The position numbers and the translations under genes are program-made. From NCBI GenBank assembly GCA_037974335.1, contig CM075743.1:7746449-7810448 (forward strand): a stretch of 64,000 nucleotides of DNA. The letters run 5' to 3'. Below, one piece after another: positions 32,301 to 47,300 of this stretch (its first letter is position 1; each line of letters begins with the position of its first letter). Below the pieces are notes generated by a model that worked only from the letters and a program-made list of their open reading frames with translations, had not been told where the DNA came from and searched no databases. Source of the stretch: Prionace glauca (lineage: Eukaryota > Chordata > Chondrichthyes > Carcharhiniformes > Carcharhinidae).

Positions 32301-35300
32301 CCGCAACTGGGATGCAAATGAAAGGTCAACTAGAAACTCCCCACTATGTCCAATTCTCTGTTATGCCAGTGGGAACACACACCAGTCCAGAACACATCTG
32401 GTCCAGCGTGGCATGAACATTCAAGACCCGAACAAAGCTTGGGGTTGCCTTCAGGGTTTGTGATGGAGTCCGCTCGTGACTCTGGCTCCTGAAACAGCAT
32501 CTCAATGGGTGGGCGAAGTGTCTATCAGGTGGATCTTCCAGCTTCAGTGGGAGTGTCCACCTTCCAGCCTCTGTTTCTGGAGGTCCATTTTCTTTCTTCA
32601 AGGGATTCATCCTCTTTCTTCAATGATAACTCAGTGATACCTGATGCTGTTACAATATGTCACCCGCATCTGATAGTGGGACACATGCTCTCAAGTCCAC
32701 CCTGCCAGGGAAGACGGTGCAAAACCCCCAGGTGAAAAATTAATTGCACAGTAAAAAAAATTGAAGTTTATTTATTAGTCATAAGGAGGCTTACATTAAC
32801 ACTGCAATGAAGTTACTGTGGAAATCCCCTAGTTGTCACACTCTGACGCTTGTTTGAGGGAGGATTTAGCATGGCCAATGTACCTAAAAAGCATGGCTTT
32901 CGGACTGGAGCAAACTGGAGCACCTGGACTAAACCCACACAGACATGGGGAGAGTGTGCAGACTCTGCACAGAGAGAGACCCAAGCTAGGAATTCAACCT
33001 GGGTCCCTGGCGCTGTGAGGCAACAGTGTTAACCGCTGTGCCACCATGCTGCCCTATTGGATGGAAGATTACACCTGGTTTGCCATTGAGCTGTGCAGTG
33101 GGAAACACTGGGTAAGACAGCACGATGTGCGCTGGGCCATCATTTCCATTCTGATCAGCCACATTACAAAACAATAAACAACGTCGTCTCCAAATGTTTA
33201 AAGAGCATTTCACCCATTGCATAGAAATCCGTGCCAGTTATTACATCCCCAATGAGAACATTGTACCTTTCATCATTGTCCATTTCTGGAGATTTGGTGT
33301 GGCTGCCAGTGGAAATAATATTTGTACTTGTGGGATGTGTCGTAGTTGGTGATTCTGTTGTAGAAACTTCACATAAATGTTTAGATTCTGTTGAAACACA
33401 GGAATTACATTCAGATTCACCTCATTTTCACTTGTCACCAACTGAGAGAGTGTCGTTGTGAAATGGAACTTCAGTCCTTGAGGAAAGATCTGATTTCTGT
33501 GTAATTTTTCCCTCTCTGGTCACAATAGAGAAGCGGCTGATATCTGGCCCATTTTTACTGGAAATTTCATTTTATTCCCCATATCTGAGAGTTGGAAGTG
33601 GACAGTTACTCATGGGCGAGTTAATGAGCTCAGATTGGTGAATTTCAATCCAGATATCCCCCTTTTTGTCATCAATTTCTCATGAATACATTAAACCGTC
33701 ACTTGCCACCATTGCTAACGATCATCACCTGGGGCCAGTTTTATGAGCTTGCCGTCACGAGGGGAATCTTCACTCACTGACCGTGAACATCACAAACCAG
33801 CCGGGGATTTTCTGTCCGTTTAATTATAATGGTCCATGTTATCGGTGGGAGACCCTCTCCTCTCCACCCTTTCCCCAACCACCCTCCACTAGGCACTGAT
33901 TGTCTCAGAGCATTTTAGTAAATCATTTGTTCCAAAATGTAAGAAAAATATAGCATTGCTTTTGCAGTTCTCACAATCTTCAGCGGCAAATGGAATTTCT
34001 GGCCATTTTGCTCTTTCTTTTTAACCAGAACGAATGCTGGGAAACATGTTTCTCTCACGTTGCAGAAAACAAAACTGCAACATTCACATAGACTAAAATG
34101 GAAGGGTGTAACTTTTAAAGAATGGAGATCTGTAGCTCATGTTATTCCACAGGGATCAGTGCTGGGACCTCTGCAGTTGGTATATAAATGATCTGGAGGA
34201 AAATGTGGGTGGTCTTATTCATAAATTTACGGGCCACACAAAGATTGGTGGAGTTGCTGATAGTGCCGGGGATTGTCAGAGGATACAACAAAATATAGAT
34301 AGATTGGAGACTTGTGTACAGAACTGGCAGATGGATTTTAATCTGGACAAATGCGAGGTGATGCATTTTGGAGAATCAGGTTCAGGCATTAAATATACTG
34401 TAAATGGTAGAGCCCCTTAGGGACATTAACATACAGAGAGACCTGGACATGCAGGTTCACAGTTCTCTAAAAGCAGCAACACAGGAGGCCAAAGTAATTA
34501 AGAAGACATGTGACATGCTTGCCTTCATCGGGTGGAGCACTGAGTATGAGTCGCATGGGAAATCATGTTGCATCTATATAAAACCTTGGTTAGGTCGTAT
34601 TTGGAGTACTGCGTGTAGTTCTGGTCACCACACTACCAGATGCACATGGAAGTTTTGGAAAAAGCACAAAGAAGGTTCATAAGGCCTCGAGGGCACCTAC
34701 AGGAACTAAATCTCCACCCCATCAAAATCAGCACTTCTAAAACAGTCAAACAACCCATGGAGACACCTAAAATTAGCATAGTTAAGGAAACGTCCCTGGC
34801 CCTCAAACCTCTTTTGAGGTCAATGACACACCTATGGTTCAAACCCCAGAGATTCTGGACCATTAATAACCAATCAGACAAAAACGATTAACACACACTT
34901 AAAACAATTGCTCCAACACTCGAAAACATCGAGACAGGATGGCTGAAGTCAAATACTCTAAATAAAGTATTCGCATTTGAATTGTGTACTACACCGAAGT
35001 TCAGGTATAACTGTAGCCCGTTGTGGGGGAATCTTTAGAGCGCTTTCGGGACAGTCCGATTGTATGTCCTGACTGCGTTTCTCCGTTGACGTAAAAGAAA
35101 ATAAAGCTGTGCTGTTATTGAACTTCACCCTGAGTCCGTCGTGGTTGTTTCGTATACTCGCGCTAACAGGGTTGAATAAACTAGGATTATTTTCACTGGA
35201 AAGATGGAGACTGAGAGGAGATCTGATAGAGGTCTACACAATTATGAGCAGCACAGACAGGGTGGATAGTGGGAGGCTTTTTTGCAAGGCCGAAGTGTCA

Positions 35301-38300
35301 ATTACAAGGGGGGACAGGTTCACGGTGAGCGGGAGAAAATTTAAGGGAGATATTTGGGGTGAGTTTTTCGCTCAGAGAGTGATGAGTGCCTGGAATGCAC
35401 TGCCAGAGGAGATGGTGGAAGGAGGCACATTAGCAACATTTAAGAGGCATCTGGATAGGTACATGAATAGGGAGGGATTAGAGGGATACGGATTGAGTAA
35501 GGGCAGAAGATTTTTTTAGATTTATTTGAGGCATCATGATTGGCGGAGGTTTGGAAGGCCGAAGGGTCTGTTCCTGTGTTGTACTTTTCTTGGTTGTTTA
35601 TAAGCATTTTTTGTGGGGTGGGTGATGGAATTTGAAACATTTAATTTTTAGGACAATGAAATTTTCTGGAATGATGGAATTTTATAGCCCAGAAGGAAGA
35701 GATTCTGCCATCACTTTAACGCTGATTCACTGGAGGATCTTCCCAGTTAACCTCATTTCATTGTCCTTTCCTCAGACCCTCTTTAATTTGCTTTCTTCAC
35801 TCCTCTTTCATAAAGTATTATTGAACTTGTTTGTCACCTTATTTGAATTGGGCACTACACATGCCATGTCGATTTGCATTAGTTACGTGCTCCTAATTTC
35901 TCCCTTTGTTCTATTGTCTCTGACATCATTCACCATCCAGACACAAGAGTTCAGCATTGTGGACGTGGGGGCAGGGGTGGGGGATGGGTGAATATTTGGG
36001 CCTGTCCACTGTGGGCGCAAATCCTGTTATGGCCGGAAACTCTTATGAGATAAACATTTCTTCAAAAATTCAATCACCAAATGGATTGTTTACAGTCAAA
36101 CTTACCAATACTTTTTATTCGTATCTCATAACTGTAGTTCTCCCCTCTTCTGTTGTTCGCTGACACATTAACCATTTCACTGGATTTGTCTCCCTGGTTA
36201 TTTGAGGCTGTGCAGTAATATTGATGATGTTGTTGTGTGAAGTGTTGACAATCTCGATCCAGTTTATTGGTGTCAGAGATCTTTGAATCTTCAGAAGGGG
36301 TCTTTTCATACCATGTGTACTGAATGGGAAGTGATCCCTGGGCAGACTCACAGGAGATGGACACTGAGCCCCCAGAACTTGAGGCATTTGGTGGTGATAA
36401 AAATGTAAGTTTAGGAACAGACACGGGTTCTGTGGAGAAGAAACAAACATTTAGATATTGACTGTACATCTAAAAATCAAATACTTTCCTATTCTCTGCC
36501 CTTCAGAATCTCAGGTGTGGTTGGCCTTGTTGGAATCTGACATCGACTCCTCCATGGGGTGGATGCCAACACAATTGATACCATCCAGGACAAACCAGCC
36601 AGCTTGATTGGCACCAAACCCACAAACATCCATCCCCTCCACCACCGACACTCAGGAGCAGCATTGTTTACCATCTACAAGATCAGCAATTCATCAAAGA
36701 TCCTGAGGCAGCACCTTCCAAACCCATGACTGCTTCCATCTGGAAGAACAAGGGTAGCAGATACATGGGAACACCACTACCTGCAAGCCATTCACCATCC
36801 TGACTTGGAAATATATCTCTGTTCCTCCACAGTCGCTGGGTCAAAATCCTGGAATTACCTCCCTTGTGGCATTGTGAATCAACCCACAGCACGTGGACTG
36901 CAGTGATTCAAGGAGGCAGCTCACCACCACCTTCTCAAGGGCAATGCGAGATGGACAATAAATGCTGGCCAGCCAGCGATGCCCAAGTCCCATGAATGAA
37001 TAAAGAAAATACTTAATCAGGGTTTGTGATCAGGACACGGGAGAGAGTCTGGGCCCAGACACCACACGCTGCACTTTAGGAATGCCCATTACTATCTCCA
37101 ATGCTCCACCCAATTAAAGGCCAGGGACTGAGCTCATCATCCAATCAGGGAGAGTGGGTGGGGTCCTGGTGATGGAGGGTCTCAGCTGGCTGAGGTGGGA
37201 GTTGCTGATCTGAGAATGGAGGCAGTGAGGGGCAAGCCCGGGTCAGTTTACTTTATCCTTGAATATCCCACAGCTGCCTGACTCTGATCCTGACCGGACA
37301 ATGTGACCTGTCTGCATTGCTAACTGAAAACCCCAGTTGGCATGGCAATGAGATCTTATGAGGCCCCATTGGGAAATTTCTTCCTCGTGTCGACTGTCCA
37401 CGCAGTTACTTTTGAATGTAAGTCAATGATGATCAGAATTGTGAGAGTTTTTATTGCTGCACCTTCCTGTACAATAAAAAATTTGTACTTATTTAGTAAA
37501 TCTGCTGAAATGGGCAGTTTTCCAATAAAGTTATTAAAACTCAAAACCAAAGATCATCAATTTCCTGTAAACGTAATTTCAACAGACGGAAAGTGTTTCC
37601 TGTAGAAACTGAAGGAAATATTTCTGACTGAGTTCTTCGCAATCAGCATGTAAACAGTTAAAGCTCTTAAACCGAATTGGCACATTCATCCTTTTAAATT
37701 TCCAAAGCTGTTACAATCAATTGCGTGAGAAAAAGAGGGTTGTACATCCACCCTTACTCATGTGGTCACAACAAACCCATACCTTTCGTATTTGTCAAGC
37801 TTTCTGATGAGACGCGAGCCCTGGAACGGATCTATGGCTGGAATTTTCGGACTGCTCGCACCAGTAGGATCGAACATTTTAGTCGAGGTAACCAAAGATA
37901 ATCAGTGAGAGACATACCATCAGATATTTGAAGCTCGACGGCATAATGTAGATCGAGCCCAGTTCGTTCTATCCCACAGCTGTACCATCCAGCATCTCCT
38001 GAGCGAAGATCCTTCATCGTGACAACAAATACTTCTTGTGTCTTGTCATCTGTGATTGATATTCTGTCATTTTGCCTGTTTGTCGCTGCTACAACTCCAC
38101 ACTGGCAAGTCCAGCCATGACACCAATATTTAATATGTGACTTGTACCCTTCAACATAGCGACAATTTATTGTGATTGCTCTTCCCACAATTCCTGTTAC
38201 TTTCCGTCCTGCCCACAATGCACCTGAAACTGAGGAGACAACATTTCAGAAATTGAACAGGAAATAATTGCTTCATTCAAATACGTACATTCTTATGAGT

Positions 38301-41300
38301 TAAATTCCATGCAGATTAACATAATCATTAAATAGAGATTTTTCACAATCTCAGAGTGTCCCAAAGTATTTCACAATCAATGGTTTACTTTTCAAACATT
38401 TTGGGGTATTTTCTTGACTCACAGGTAGGAGCTGGGAGAGCGGAGGGGAGCTGGAAATTGAGGTTCTGCCTCATACTGTGGGGTTTCACTCCAGTGTGTA
38501 ACTTCATCAAAAGATTTTTCACACAGAAACAGTCATGGGGCAGCACAGTGATTAGCATTGCTGTCTCAGAGTACCAGGGACCTGGGTTCGATTCCCGGCG
38601 TGGGTCAGTATCCGTGTGGAGTTTGCTCGTTCTTCCCGTGTCTGCGTGGTTTCCTCCAGGTGCTCTGGTTTCCACCCACATCCTGAAAGATGCGCTGGTT
38701 AGGTGCATTGACCTGAACAAGTCCCGGATTATGGTGACTAGAGACCTTTCACAGTAACTTCATTGCAGTGTTAATGTAAGCCTTGATTTTGATTAATAAA
38801 TAAACTCTAACTTTTAGACTCTTGTACAGACCTGAGAATTTTGGGGCGTTGCCAGTGGGTGCGTTGGGGGTTAGACATGAATTTGATGCTGGCAAGGGGG
38901 GATATTCGGATCGTGGGTGGGCTGCGGATGTCAGGGAGTTATCTTTGCAGGCCTTGGTGATGGGTGGCCTAGGGGAATGGCTGGAGGTCTGTCGGGATTT
39001 AAATGCCTCCTGGGGAGGTGAGTGGAAATCAGGGGGAGGTTTGGGTCAACTCGGGGAAACAGAGTCCTTTTTGTTTGCCGTGGGGAGGTTTGGGGGTGGT
39101 GAGAGGTCTGGGGAGGGTGAGAGGGGAATGAAGGGAGTGTGGAAAACTGGAAGTGTGGTGTTGTGTGAGGTTTCAGCAGAATTTCCATCTTCTCAACTTT
39201 GTTGCTGCAACCTGTACTGCAGGAGGAATTGGAGATGATGAGAACATTGCTGACAAACATAGAAAGGAAAGAGATTGAGGTTTGGTCAGGGAAGATTCAG
39301 AAATTCGGAGACTGATCACTGAACAGGACCGAAGGAACTTAGAAACTACAAACAGGAGTAGGCCATTCAGCCCTTCGAGCCTGCTCCACCATTCATTTTG
39401 ATCATGGCTAATCATTGAATTCAATATCCTGATCCCCTCTTCCCCAACATCCCTTTGACCGCTTTAGTCCCAAGAACTATATCTAATTTCTTCTCAAAAC
39501 ATTTTGGCTTCAATTACATTCTGTGGGAGTGAATTCCACATTCACCGCCCTCTGAGTGAAGAAATTTCTCCTCGTCTTAGTTGAAAAAGGTTTACCCTTT
39601 AAACTATGACCCCCTAGTTCAGGACCCCCACACCACTGGGAACATTCTTGGTGAATTTACCTTTTCTAATCCTGTTCGAATTTTATAAGTTTGTATGAGA
39701 TCCCCCTGCATCCTTCTAAATTCCAGTGAATATAACCCTAACCGACTTAATCTCCCCTCATATGACAGGCCTGCCATCCCAGCAGTCAGCCTGGTAAACC
39801 TTTGCTGTACTCCATTTATAGCAAGGACATCCTCCCACCAAAACTGTACACAATACTCTAGCTGTGGCCTCACCTATACAATTGCAGTAAAACACCCCGA
39901 ACAATACAATCAAATCCTCTCGATATGATGGCCTTCTTTACTGCCTGCTGTATCTGTGCGCTTACTTTCAGTGACTGATGGACGAAGACTCCAAAGTCTT
40001 GTTGAGTACATCTCTCAATTTACATCCATTCAAGTAATAATCTATCTCCCTATTCTTGCTATCAAAGTGGATAACCTCACATTAATCCACGTTACACTGC
40101 ATCTGCCATGCAGATGCCCACACACTCACCCTGTCTAAATCAAGCTGAAGCATCTCCACATCCTCCTCACAGCTCACCCTCCCACCCGACTTTGTATCAT
40201 CTGCAAATCTGGAGATAATACATTCAGTTCCCTCTTCCAAATCATTAACATATAATGTGAACAATTGGGGTCCTGGAACAGATCCCTGCAGAACCTCACG
40301 AGTCACTGACTGCCAATCAATCTTTGCTTCCTATCTGCCAACCAGCTTTCTATCTCATCTCAAGACGTTATTAACAATCCCATGTGCTTTAACTTTACAA
40401 AGTCGTCTGTTATGTGAGACCTTGTCGAAAGTCTTCTGAAAGGGTAAATAAACCACATTCATTGGTTCTCCTCAGTCAAATCTACTAGTTACAGCCTCAA
40501 AGAACTCTAATAGTTTCATCAAGCATGATTTCTCTTCTGGAATTCCATGCTGACTTTGTCTGATACCACTGCCTTCTAAATGCCGAGTTATGAAATTCTT
40601 GGTAGTCGACGCGAGCAACTTCCCCTCGACCGACGTTACTCTCACTGGTCTATAGTTCCCTGTTTTGTCTTTACCTCCCTTTGTGAACAGCGGGCTTACA
40701 TTAACTCCAATCTGTAGGAACCAGTCCAGAGTCTAAAGCATTTTGGAAAATAATCGCTAATGGAACTACTATTTCCCGGGCCACTTCTTCAAGTACTCTG
40801 GGATGAAGATTATCAGGACCTGGAATAACATTGCTTTTGCAGTTCTTACAATCTCCAGCGGCAAATGGAATTTCTGACCATTTTGCTTTTTTTTTGACCT
40901 GAACAACCACTGGGAAACGTGTTTCTCTCAGTCTGCGGAAAACAAATCGGCAACATTCGCACAGACTAAAGTGGAAGTGTGTAATTTTAAAGAATGGAGA
41001 TCTGTAGCTCGTAGTATTCCACAGGGATTAGTGCTGGGACCTCTGTAGTTGGTATATAAATGATCTGGAGGAAAATGTGGGTGGTCTTATTCATAAATTT
41101 ATGGACGACACAAAGATTGGTGGAGTTGCTGACAGTGCTGGGGATTGTCAGAGGATACAACAAAATATAAATAGATTGGAGACTTGTGTACAGAAATGGC
41201 AGATGGATTTTAATCCGGACAAATGCGAGGAGATGCATTTTGGAGGATCAGGTTCAGGCATGAATTATACTGTAAATGGTAGAGCCCCTCAGGGACATTA

Positions 41301-44300
41301 ACATACAGAGAGACCTGGACGTGCAGGTTCACAGTTCACTAAAAGCGGCAACACAGGTGGTCAAGGAGATTAAGACGACATATGGCATACTTTCCTTCAT
41401 CGGCTGGAGCACTGATTACAAGAGTTGGGAAATCATGTTGCATCTATATACAACCTTGGTTAGGTCGCATTTGGAGTATTGTGTGCAGTTCTGGTCACCC
41501 CACTACCAGAAGGACACGGAAGCTTTGGAGAGAGCGTAAAGAAGGTTCATAAAGATGCTGCCAGAAGGTTGTGAGGGTGTTGACTATGAGGAGAGGTTGA
41601 ATTAACTAGGATCATTTTCACTGGAAAGATGGAGACAGAGGAGATCTGATAGAGATCTTCACAATTAAGGGCGGCACAGACAGGGTGGATAGTCAGAGGC
41701 TTTTTTGCAAGGCGGAAATGTCAATTACATGGGGTGACAGGTTCACTATGAGGGGGAGAAAGTTTAAGGGAGATATTTGGCGGGAGTTTTTCGCTCAGAG
41801 AGTGATGAGTGCCTGGAATGCACTGCCAGAGGAGGTGGTGGAAGTAGGAACATTAGCAACATTTAAGAGACATCTGGGTGGGTACATGAATAGGGAGGGA
41901 ATAGAGGGATACGGATTGAGTAAGGGCAGAAGATTTTTTAAAATTTAGTTGGGGCATCATGATTGGCAGGGGTTTGGAAGGCCGAAGGTTCTGTTCCTGT
42001 GTTGTACTCTTCTTGGTTCTTTGTGAGCAGGGACATTTTTTTTGTGGGGCACGGGAAGGATGGAATTTGAAACATTCAATATTTAGAACGAGGTAATTTT
42101 CTGGAGTGATGGAATTTTATAGCCCAGAGGGAGGAGATTCTGCCATCACTTTAATGCTGATTCACTGGAGGATCTTCCCAGTTAACCTCATTTCATTGTC
42201 CTTTCCTCAGACCCTCATTAATTTACTTTCTTCACTCCTCTTTCATAAAGTATTATTGAACTTGTTTGTCACCTTATTTGAGTTGGGCATTACACATGCC
42301 ATGTCGATTTGCGTTAGTTACGTTCTCCTAATTTCTCCCTTTGTCCTTTTGTCTCTGACATCATTCACCATCCAGACACAAGAGTTCAGCATTGTGGAGG
42401 TGGGGGTAGGGGTGGGGGATGGGTGAATATTTGGGCCTGTCCACTGTGGGCGCAAATCCCGTTATGGCCGGAAACTCTTATGAGATAAACATTTCTTCAA
42501 AAATTCAATCACCAAATGGTTTGTTTACAGTCACACTTACCAATACTTTTTATTTGTATCTCATAACTGCAGTTCTCTCCTGATCTGTTGATCACTGACA
42601 CTGTAACCATTTCACTGGATTTGTTTCCCTGGTTATTTGAGGCTGTGCAGTAATATTGATGATGTTGCTGTGTGAAGGATTGACAATGTAGATCCAGTTT
42701 ATTGGTGTAAGAGATCTTTGAATCTTCAGAAGGGGTCTTTTCATACCATGTGTACCAAATGGGAAGTGATCCCTGGACAGACTCACAGGAGGCGGACACT
42801 GAGCTCCCAGAACATGAAGCATTTGGTGGAGATAGAAATTTAAGTTTAGGAACAGACACGGGTTCTGTGGGAAAAAAAACAAACATTTAGATACTGACTG
42901 AATATCGAAACATCAAATACTCTCCTGTTCTCTGCCCTTCAGAATCTCAGGTGTGGTTGGCCATGTTGGAATCTAACATCTACTCCTCCATGGGGTGGAT
43001 GCCAACACAATTGATACCATCCAGGACAAACCAGCCTGCTTGATTGGCGCCAAACCCACAAACATCAATCTCCTCCACCACCGACACTCAGGAGCAGCAT
43101 TGTTTACCATCTACAAGATCAGCAATTCATCAAAGATCCTTAGGCAGCACCTTCCAAACCCATGACTGCTTCCATCGAGAAGGACAAGGGCAGCAGATAC
43201 ATGGGGACACCACCACCAGCAAGCCACTGGCCATCCTGACTTGCAAATATATCTCCGTTCCTTCGCAGTCGCTGGGTCAAAATCCTGGAATTACCTCCCT
43301 TGTGGCATTGTGAATCAACCCACAGCACGTGGACTGCAGTGATTCAAGGAGGCAGCTCACCACCACCTTCTCAAGGGCAAGGAGGGATGGGCAATAAATG
43401 CTGGCCAGCCGGCGATGCCCAAGTCCCACGAATGAATAAAGAAAATACTTAATCAGGGTTTGTGATCAGGACACGGGAGAGAGTCTGGGCCCAGACACCA
43501 CACGCTGCATTTTAGGAATGCCCATTACTATCTCCAATGCTTCACCCAATAAAAGGCCAGGGACTGAGCTCATCATCCAATCAGGGAGAGTGGGTGGGGT
43601 CCTGGTGATGGAGGGTCTCACCTGGCTGAGGTGGGAGTTGCTGCTGTGAGAATGGAGGCAGTGAGGGGCAAGCCCGGGTCAGTTTACTTTATCCTTGAAT
43701 ATCCCACAGCTGCCTGACTCTGATCCTGACCGGACAATGTGACCTGTCTGCATTGCTAACTGAAAACCCCAGTTGGCATGGCAACGAGATCTTATGAGGC
43801 CCCATTGGGAAATTTCTTCCTTGTGTCGACTGTCCACGCAGTTACTTTTGAATGTAAGTCAACGATGATCAGAATTGTGTGAGTTTTTATTGCTGCACCT
43901 TCCTGTACAATAAAAAATATGTACTTATTTAGTAAATCTGCTGAAATGGGCAGTTTTCCAATAAAGTTATTAAAACTCAAAACCAAAGATCATCAATTTC
44001 CTGTAAACGTAATTTCAACAGAACGGAAAGTGTTTCCTGTAGAAACTGAAGGAAATATTTCTGACTGAGTTCTTCGCAATCAGCATGTAAACAGTTAAAG
44101 CTCTTAAACCGAATTGGCACATTCATCCTTTTAAATTTCCAAAGCTGTTACAATCAATTATGTGAGAAAAAGAGGGTTGTACATCCACCCTTACTCATGT
44201 GGTCACAGCAAACCCATACCATTAGTATTTGTCTAACTTTCTGATGAGACGTGAGTTGTGTTGTCCTGGAACGGAACTATGGACGGAATTTTCTGACTGC

Positions 44301-47300
44301 TCACACCAGTAGGATTTTCCCATCCCACTGCATTTGGAACATGGCGGTAAGATCGCACCCTCTGTGCCTGGAACTCTCTCTATTGAGATGAGGAAGTACA
44401 TATTTTAGGCTGTGGGTTGGAAGAAGGTTTGTGTACAGCACAGGAAACAGGTGTTGCAAACTCAGTCACTTATCACATATGTCGAATGAGATTTTGTGGT
44501 AGGTTTGTCCAGGTTTACTTTGTTCACTATAGTTATTCTTAATAACTATTGTTCGTTGCTGCTTAATATTCTCGAACAATATATAGGGCCCTGCTCTGAG
44601 CTGATCACTGCTGGGGTCATGAGGCAGCCGATGGGTTTTGAATGTAAGTCAATGATGATCAGAATTGTATGAGTTTTTATTGCTTCGCCTTCCCGTACGA
44701 TAAAAACTCTACATCTATTTACCAAATGTCGAAGCACCTTCTGAAATGGGCAGTTTTTCCATAAAATTAATAAAACCCAAAACCAGAGACCATCAGCTTC
44801 CTGTTAACTGAATTTCGAAGAGCAGGATGGGTTCAAACTACTTTGCTGATCTACTTTCAATCCGAAATTATTTCATCTGACACAGAATATTAGCAAGTGT
44901 TTATTTTTCCTGGGATAATCAGGAGATAAATGCAAAATATTGCAGATGCTGAAAACTGAAAAAAAAACAGAAAAGTGCGGGAAAATCTCTGCAGGTCTGA
45001 CAGCATCTGTGGAGCGAGAATAGAGCCAACATTTCGAGCCTAGATGACCTATCGTCAGCTCTGACCAAGGGTCACCCAGACTCGAAACATTGGCACTATT
45101 CTCTCTCCACGTGCTATCAGAGCTGCTGAGATTTTCCAGCTTCATTCTTGTAACAATCAGGGGATTTGCTATAAGCACTGTCAAATGTGACATCTTCAAA
45201 CCAGCTTTCCAAAGAGAGAAGCAGCACATCGATCGACAGACAGCAGAAACATAAACTGATCTTGGACAGTGAAAATAGATTGTCAGTCAGTCAATCTGTC
45301 GCACTGTCAAACCGCACAGCAGACAGAACCTTTCTACAATATGTTTAATTTCAGCAATACAGAGGAAACATCTTCCCATTCATGAGCAGGAGTTACTACA
45401 CCTGCATGGGTTAGCACTGCTTCTCCACAGTGCCAGGGATCCCAGGTTTGATTCTGGCCTTGGATCATTCTGTATGGAATTTGCACATTCTCTCCGCGTC
45501 TTGCCTGGGTTTCCCCCGGGTGCTGCGTTTTCCTCGTTAGTGTGTGCTTAAACTGGACCAGATGCTGGGCAACACGACTGCTCACTGACTATCACTGATT
45601 GCTGTGCAGACGCATGGATTTGGGCCAGTGTCTGTGGGAGTTTGCGCATTCTCCCCGTGCTTGCGTGGGTTTTCTCCGGGTGCTCCGGTTTCCTCCCACA
45701 CCCCAAAGATGTGTTATTCGGCTGATTGGAAGTAATAAATTGTCCCTAAATTAGTTTCCCTCAATGTGGATTGCCATAAAAACAATAGATAGGGGTCATG
45801 GGTGGAGAGGGGGACTGGTAATATTGAAATGGTGGCGCGGGCTCGTTGGGCCGAAGGGCCTGTTTTCTGGGCTGTTTTTGTTCTGCTTTGTTCTTTGATC
45901 CAAAGGTTAGGTTGATTGGCCAAGCTAAATTGACCATAGTATCAGGGGATTCGCAAGGTAAATGTGTGGGGCTATAGGGATAGGAGGTGGGATTGTGGTT
46001 GTTACAGACGCGACGGGCCAAATGGGCTCCTTCTGTATTGTAGGGATTCTATGAGGATTTATGATGACTTTCACCTCCTCCCTTCCCACTGTCCAGGGGC
46101 TGCTCATCTGAGAATCATTCCTAATCAGTTACCTCTGGTGAGTATCTAGAATCTTCAGTTTGGAAATCAAGAATGGGAAATTTATTTACAATAAATGATC
46201 AAGTATTATCTTTTCTTTAGAGTTAAAATTTAACGTTTCAATGATGCCGACATGAATTCAGAATCTAATCTGACAATTCCATCACTGAGGAAAGGAGCAA
46301 ATGAGAATGAAAAATCAACACCCAAAAATCAAAATAAAGGCTCTTAAAATCAAAACATTACCCATGAACAAATCTCAAGAAGCCCCTGTGAAAATAGCGA
46401 TGATTTTGACTCTGATCTGGAGGTTTGCTCGGGATAGTGAGTGGGATTTTTACCGAGTCATTTTAAGTTAAGCAAAGTTAAAAAAAAGTCCTCCTCATCC
46501 ACCCTGCCACCCTCCATGTCCTCTCATGAAGCAAATGCCCCTTTACCCACACCCAGTCAAAGCTCTGCCCCTTTGCCCAATCCCAGTGTCCCCAATGCCC
46601 CTTCCATCCAAGCTCTTCCCACCCATCCACATTTTTTGTGGGCTGTGAGGGGTGACGGATGGAGGGCCCTTGGATTTTCCTGGGTCAAAATCCCATGACA
46701 TGAGGGGGACATTTTGAACCGTTTGTCACCACACTGCATGGCACAGTTGTTAGCATTGCTGCCTCACAGTCCCAGAGACCTGGGTTTGATTCCTGGCTTG
46801 CGTCACTGTCTGTGTGGAGTTTGCACATTCTCCCCGTGTCTGCATGGATTTCCTCCGGGTGCTCTGGTTTCTCCTGACAGTCCAAAAGATGTGCTAGTTA
46901 GGTGCATTGGCCATGAGAATTTATCGCTCAGTGTGGGTGACTTGGTGCTGAAGTGTGGTGACTAGGGGAATTTCACAGAAACATCATTACAGTGTTAATG
47001 TAAGCCTACTTGTGACTAATAAATAAACTTTTTTTTTAAACTTTGACTCTGCATGCATATCTTCTTGTGCCGACTGGCCTGTATCCAGTCCACAACCAAC
47101 ACCCCCCACCCCTGTCCCCCGCAGCAATGATGATCCGATGGTCAAAAAGGATAGTAGGAGGAGAGGTAATAAGCCGTGGATAACGAAGGAGGGGAAGGAT
47201 AGTGTTAAACCAGAAGCGGAGGAATTTAGAGTAGCGAAGAGTAGTGGGCGAGAAGAGGATTGGGAGAGTTTAAATGTCAACAAAGATTGACAAAGAAGTT

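Larger units (their letters stand above)
33949..40822. repeat. Tandem duplication, left copy (V2 and C2-2 of gene B)
   Basis: Sequence from ATAGCATTGCTTTTGCAG onward is repeated from 40826. The copy carries exons 5 and 4 of gene B and their introns. Its right end breaks inside an antisense CR1 fragment at CAGGACCTG, where the other copy continues the CR1. Confidence 0.88.

Noticed and set aside
36115-36450. Second frame over the C2 exon (FVSSPQNP...), also at 42592-42882
   Set aside because: It is out of frame with the Ig fold and the splice phases. The other frame carries the Cys and YxC motifs.
38822-39238. 138-codon open frame repeated at 50684-51100
   Set aside because: It is conserved only because the whole segment was duplicated. 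Identity equals that of the surrounding intron, no domain is recognisable and it is antisense within gene B.
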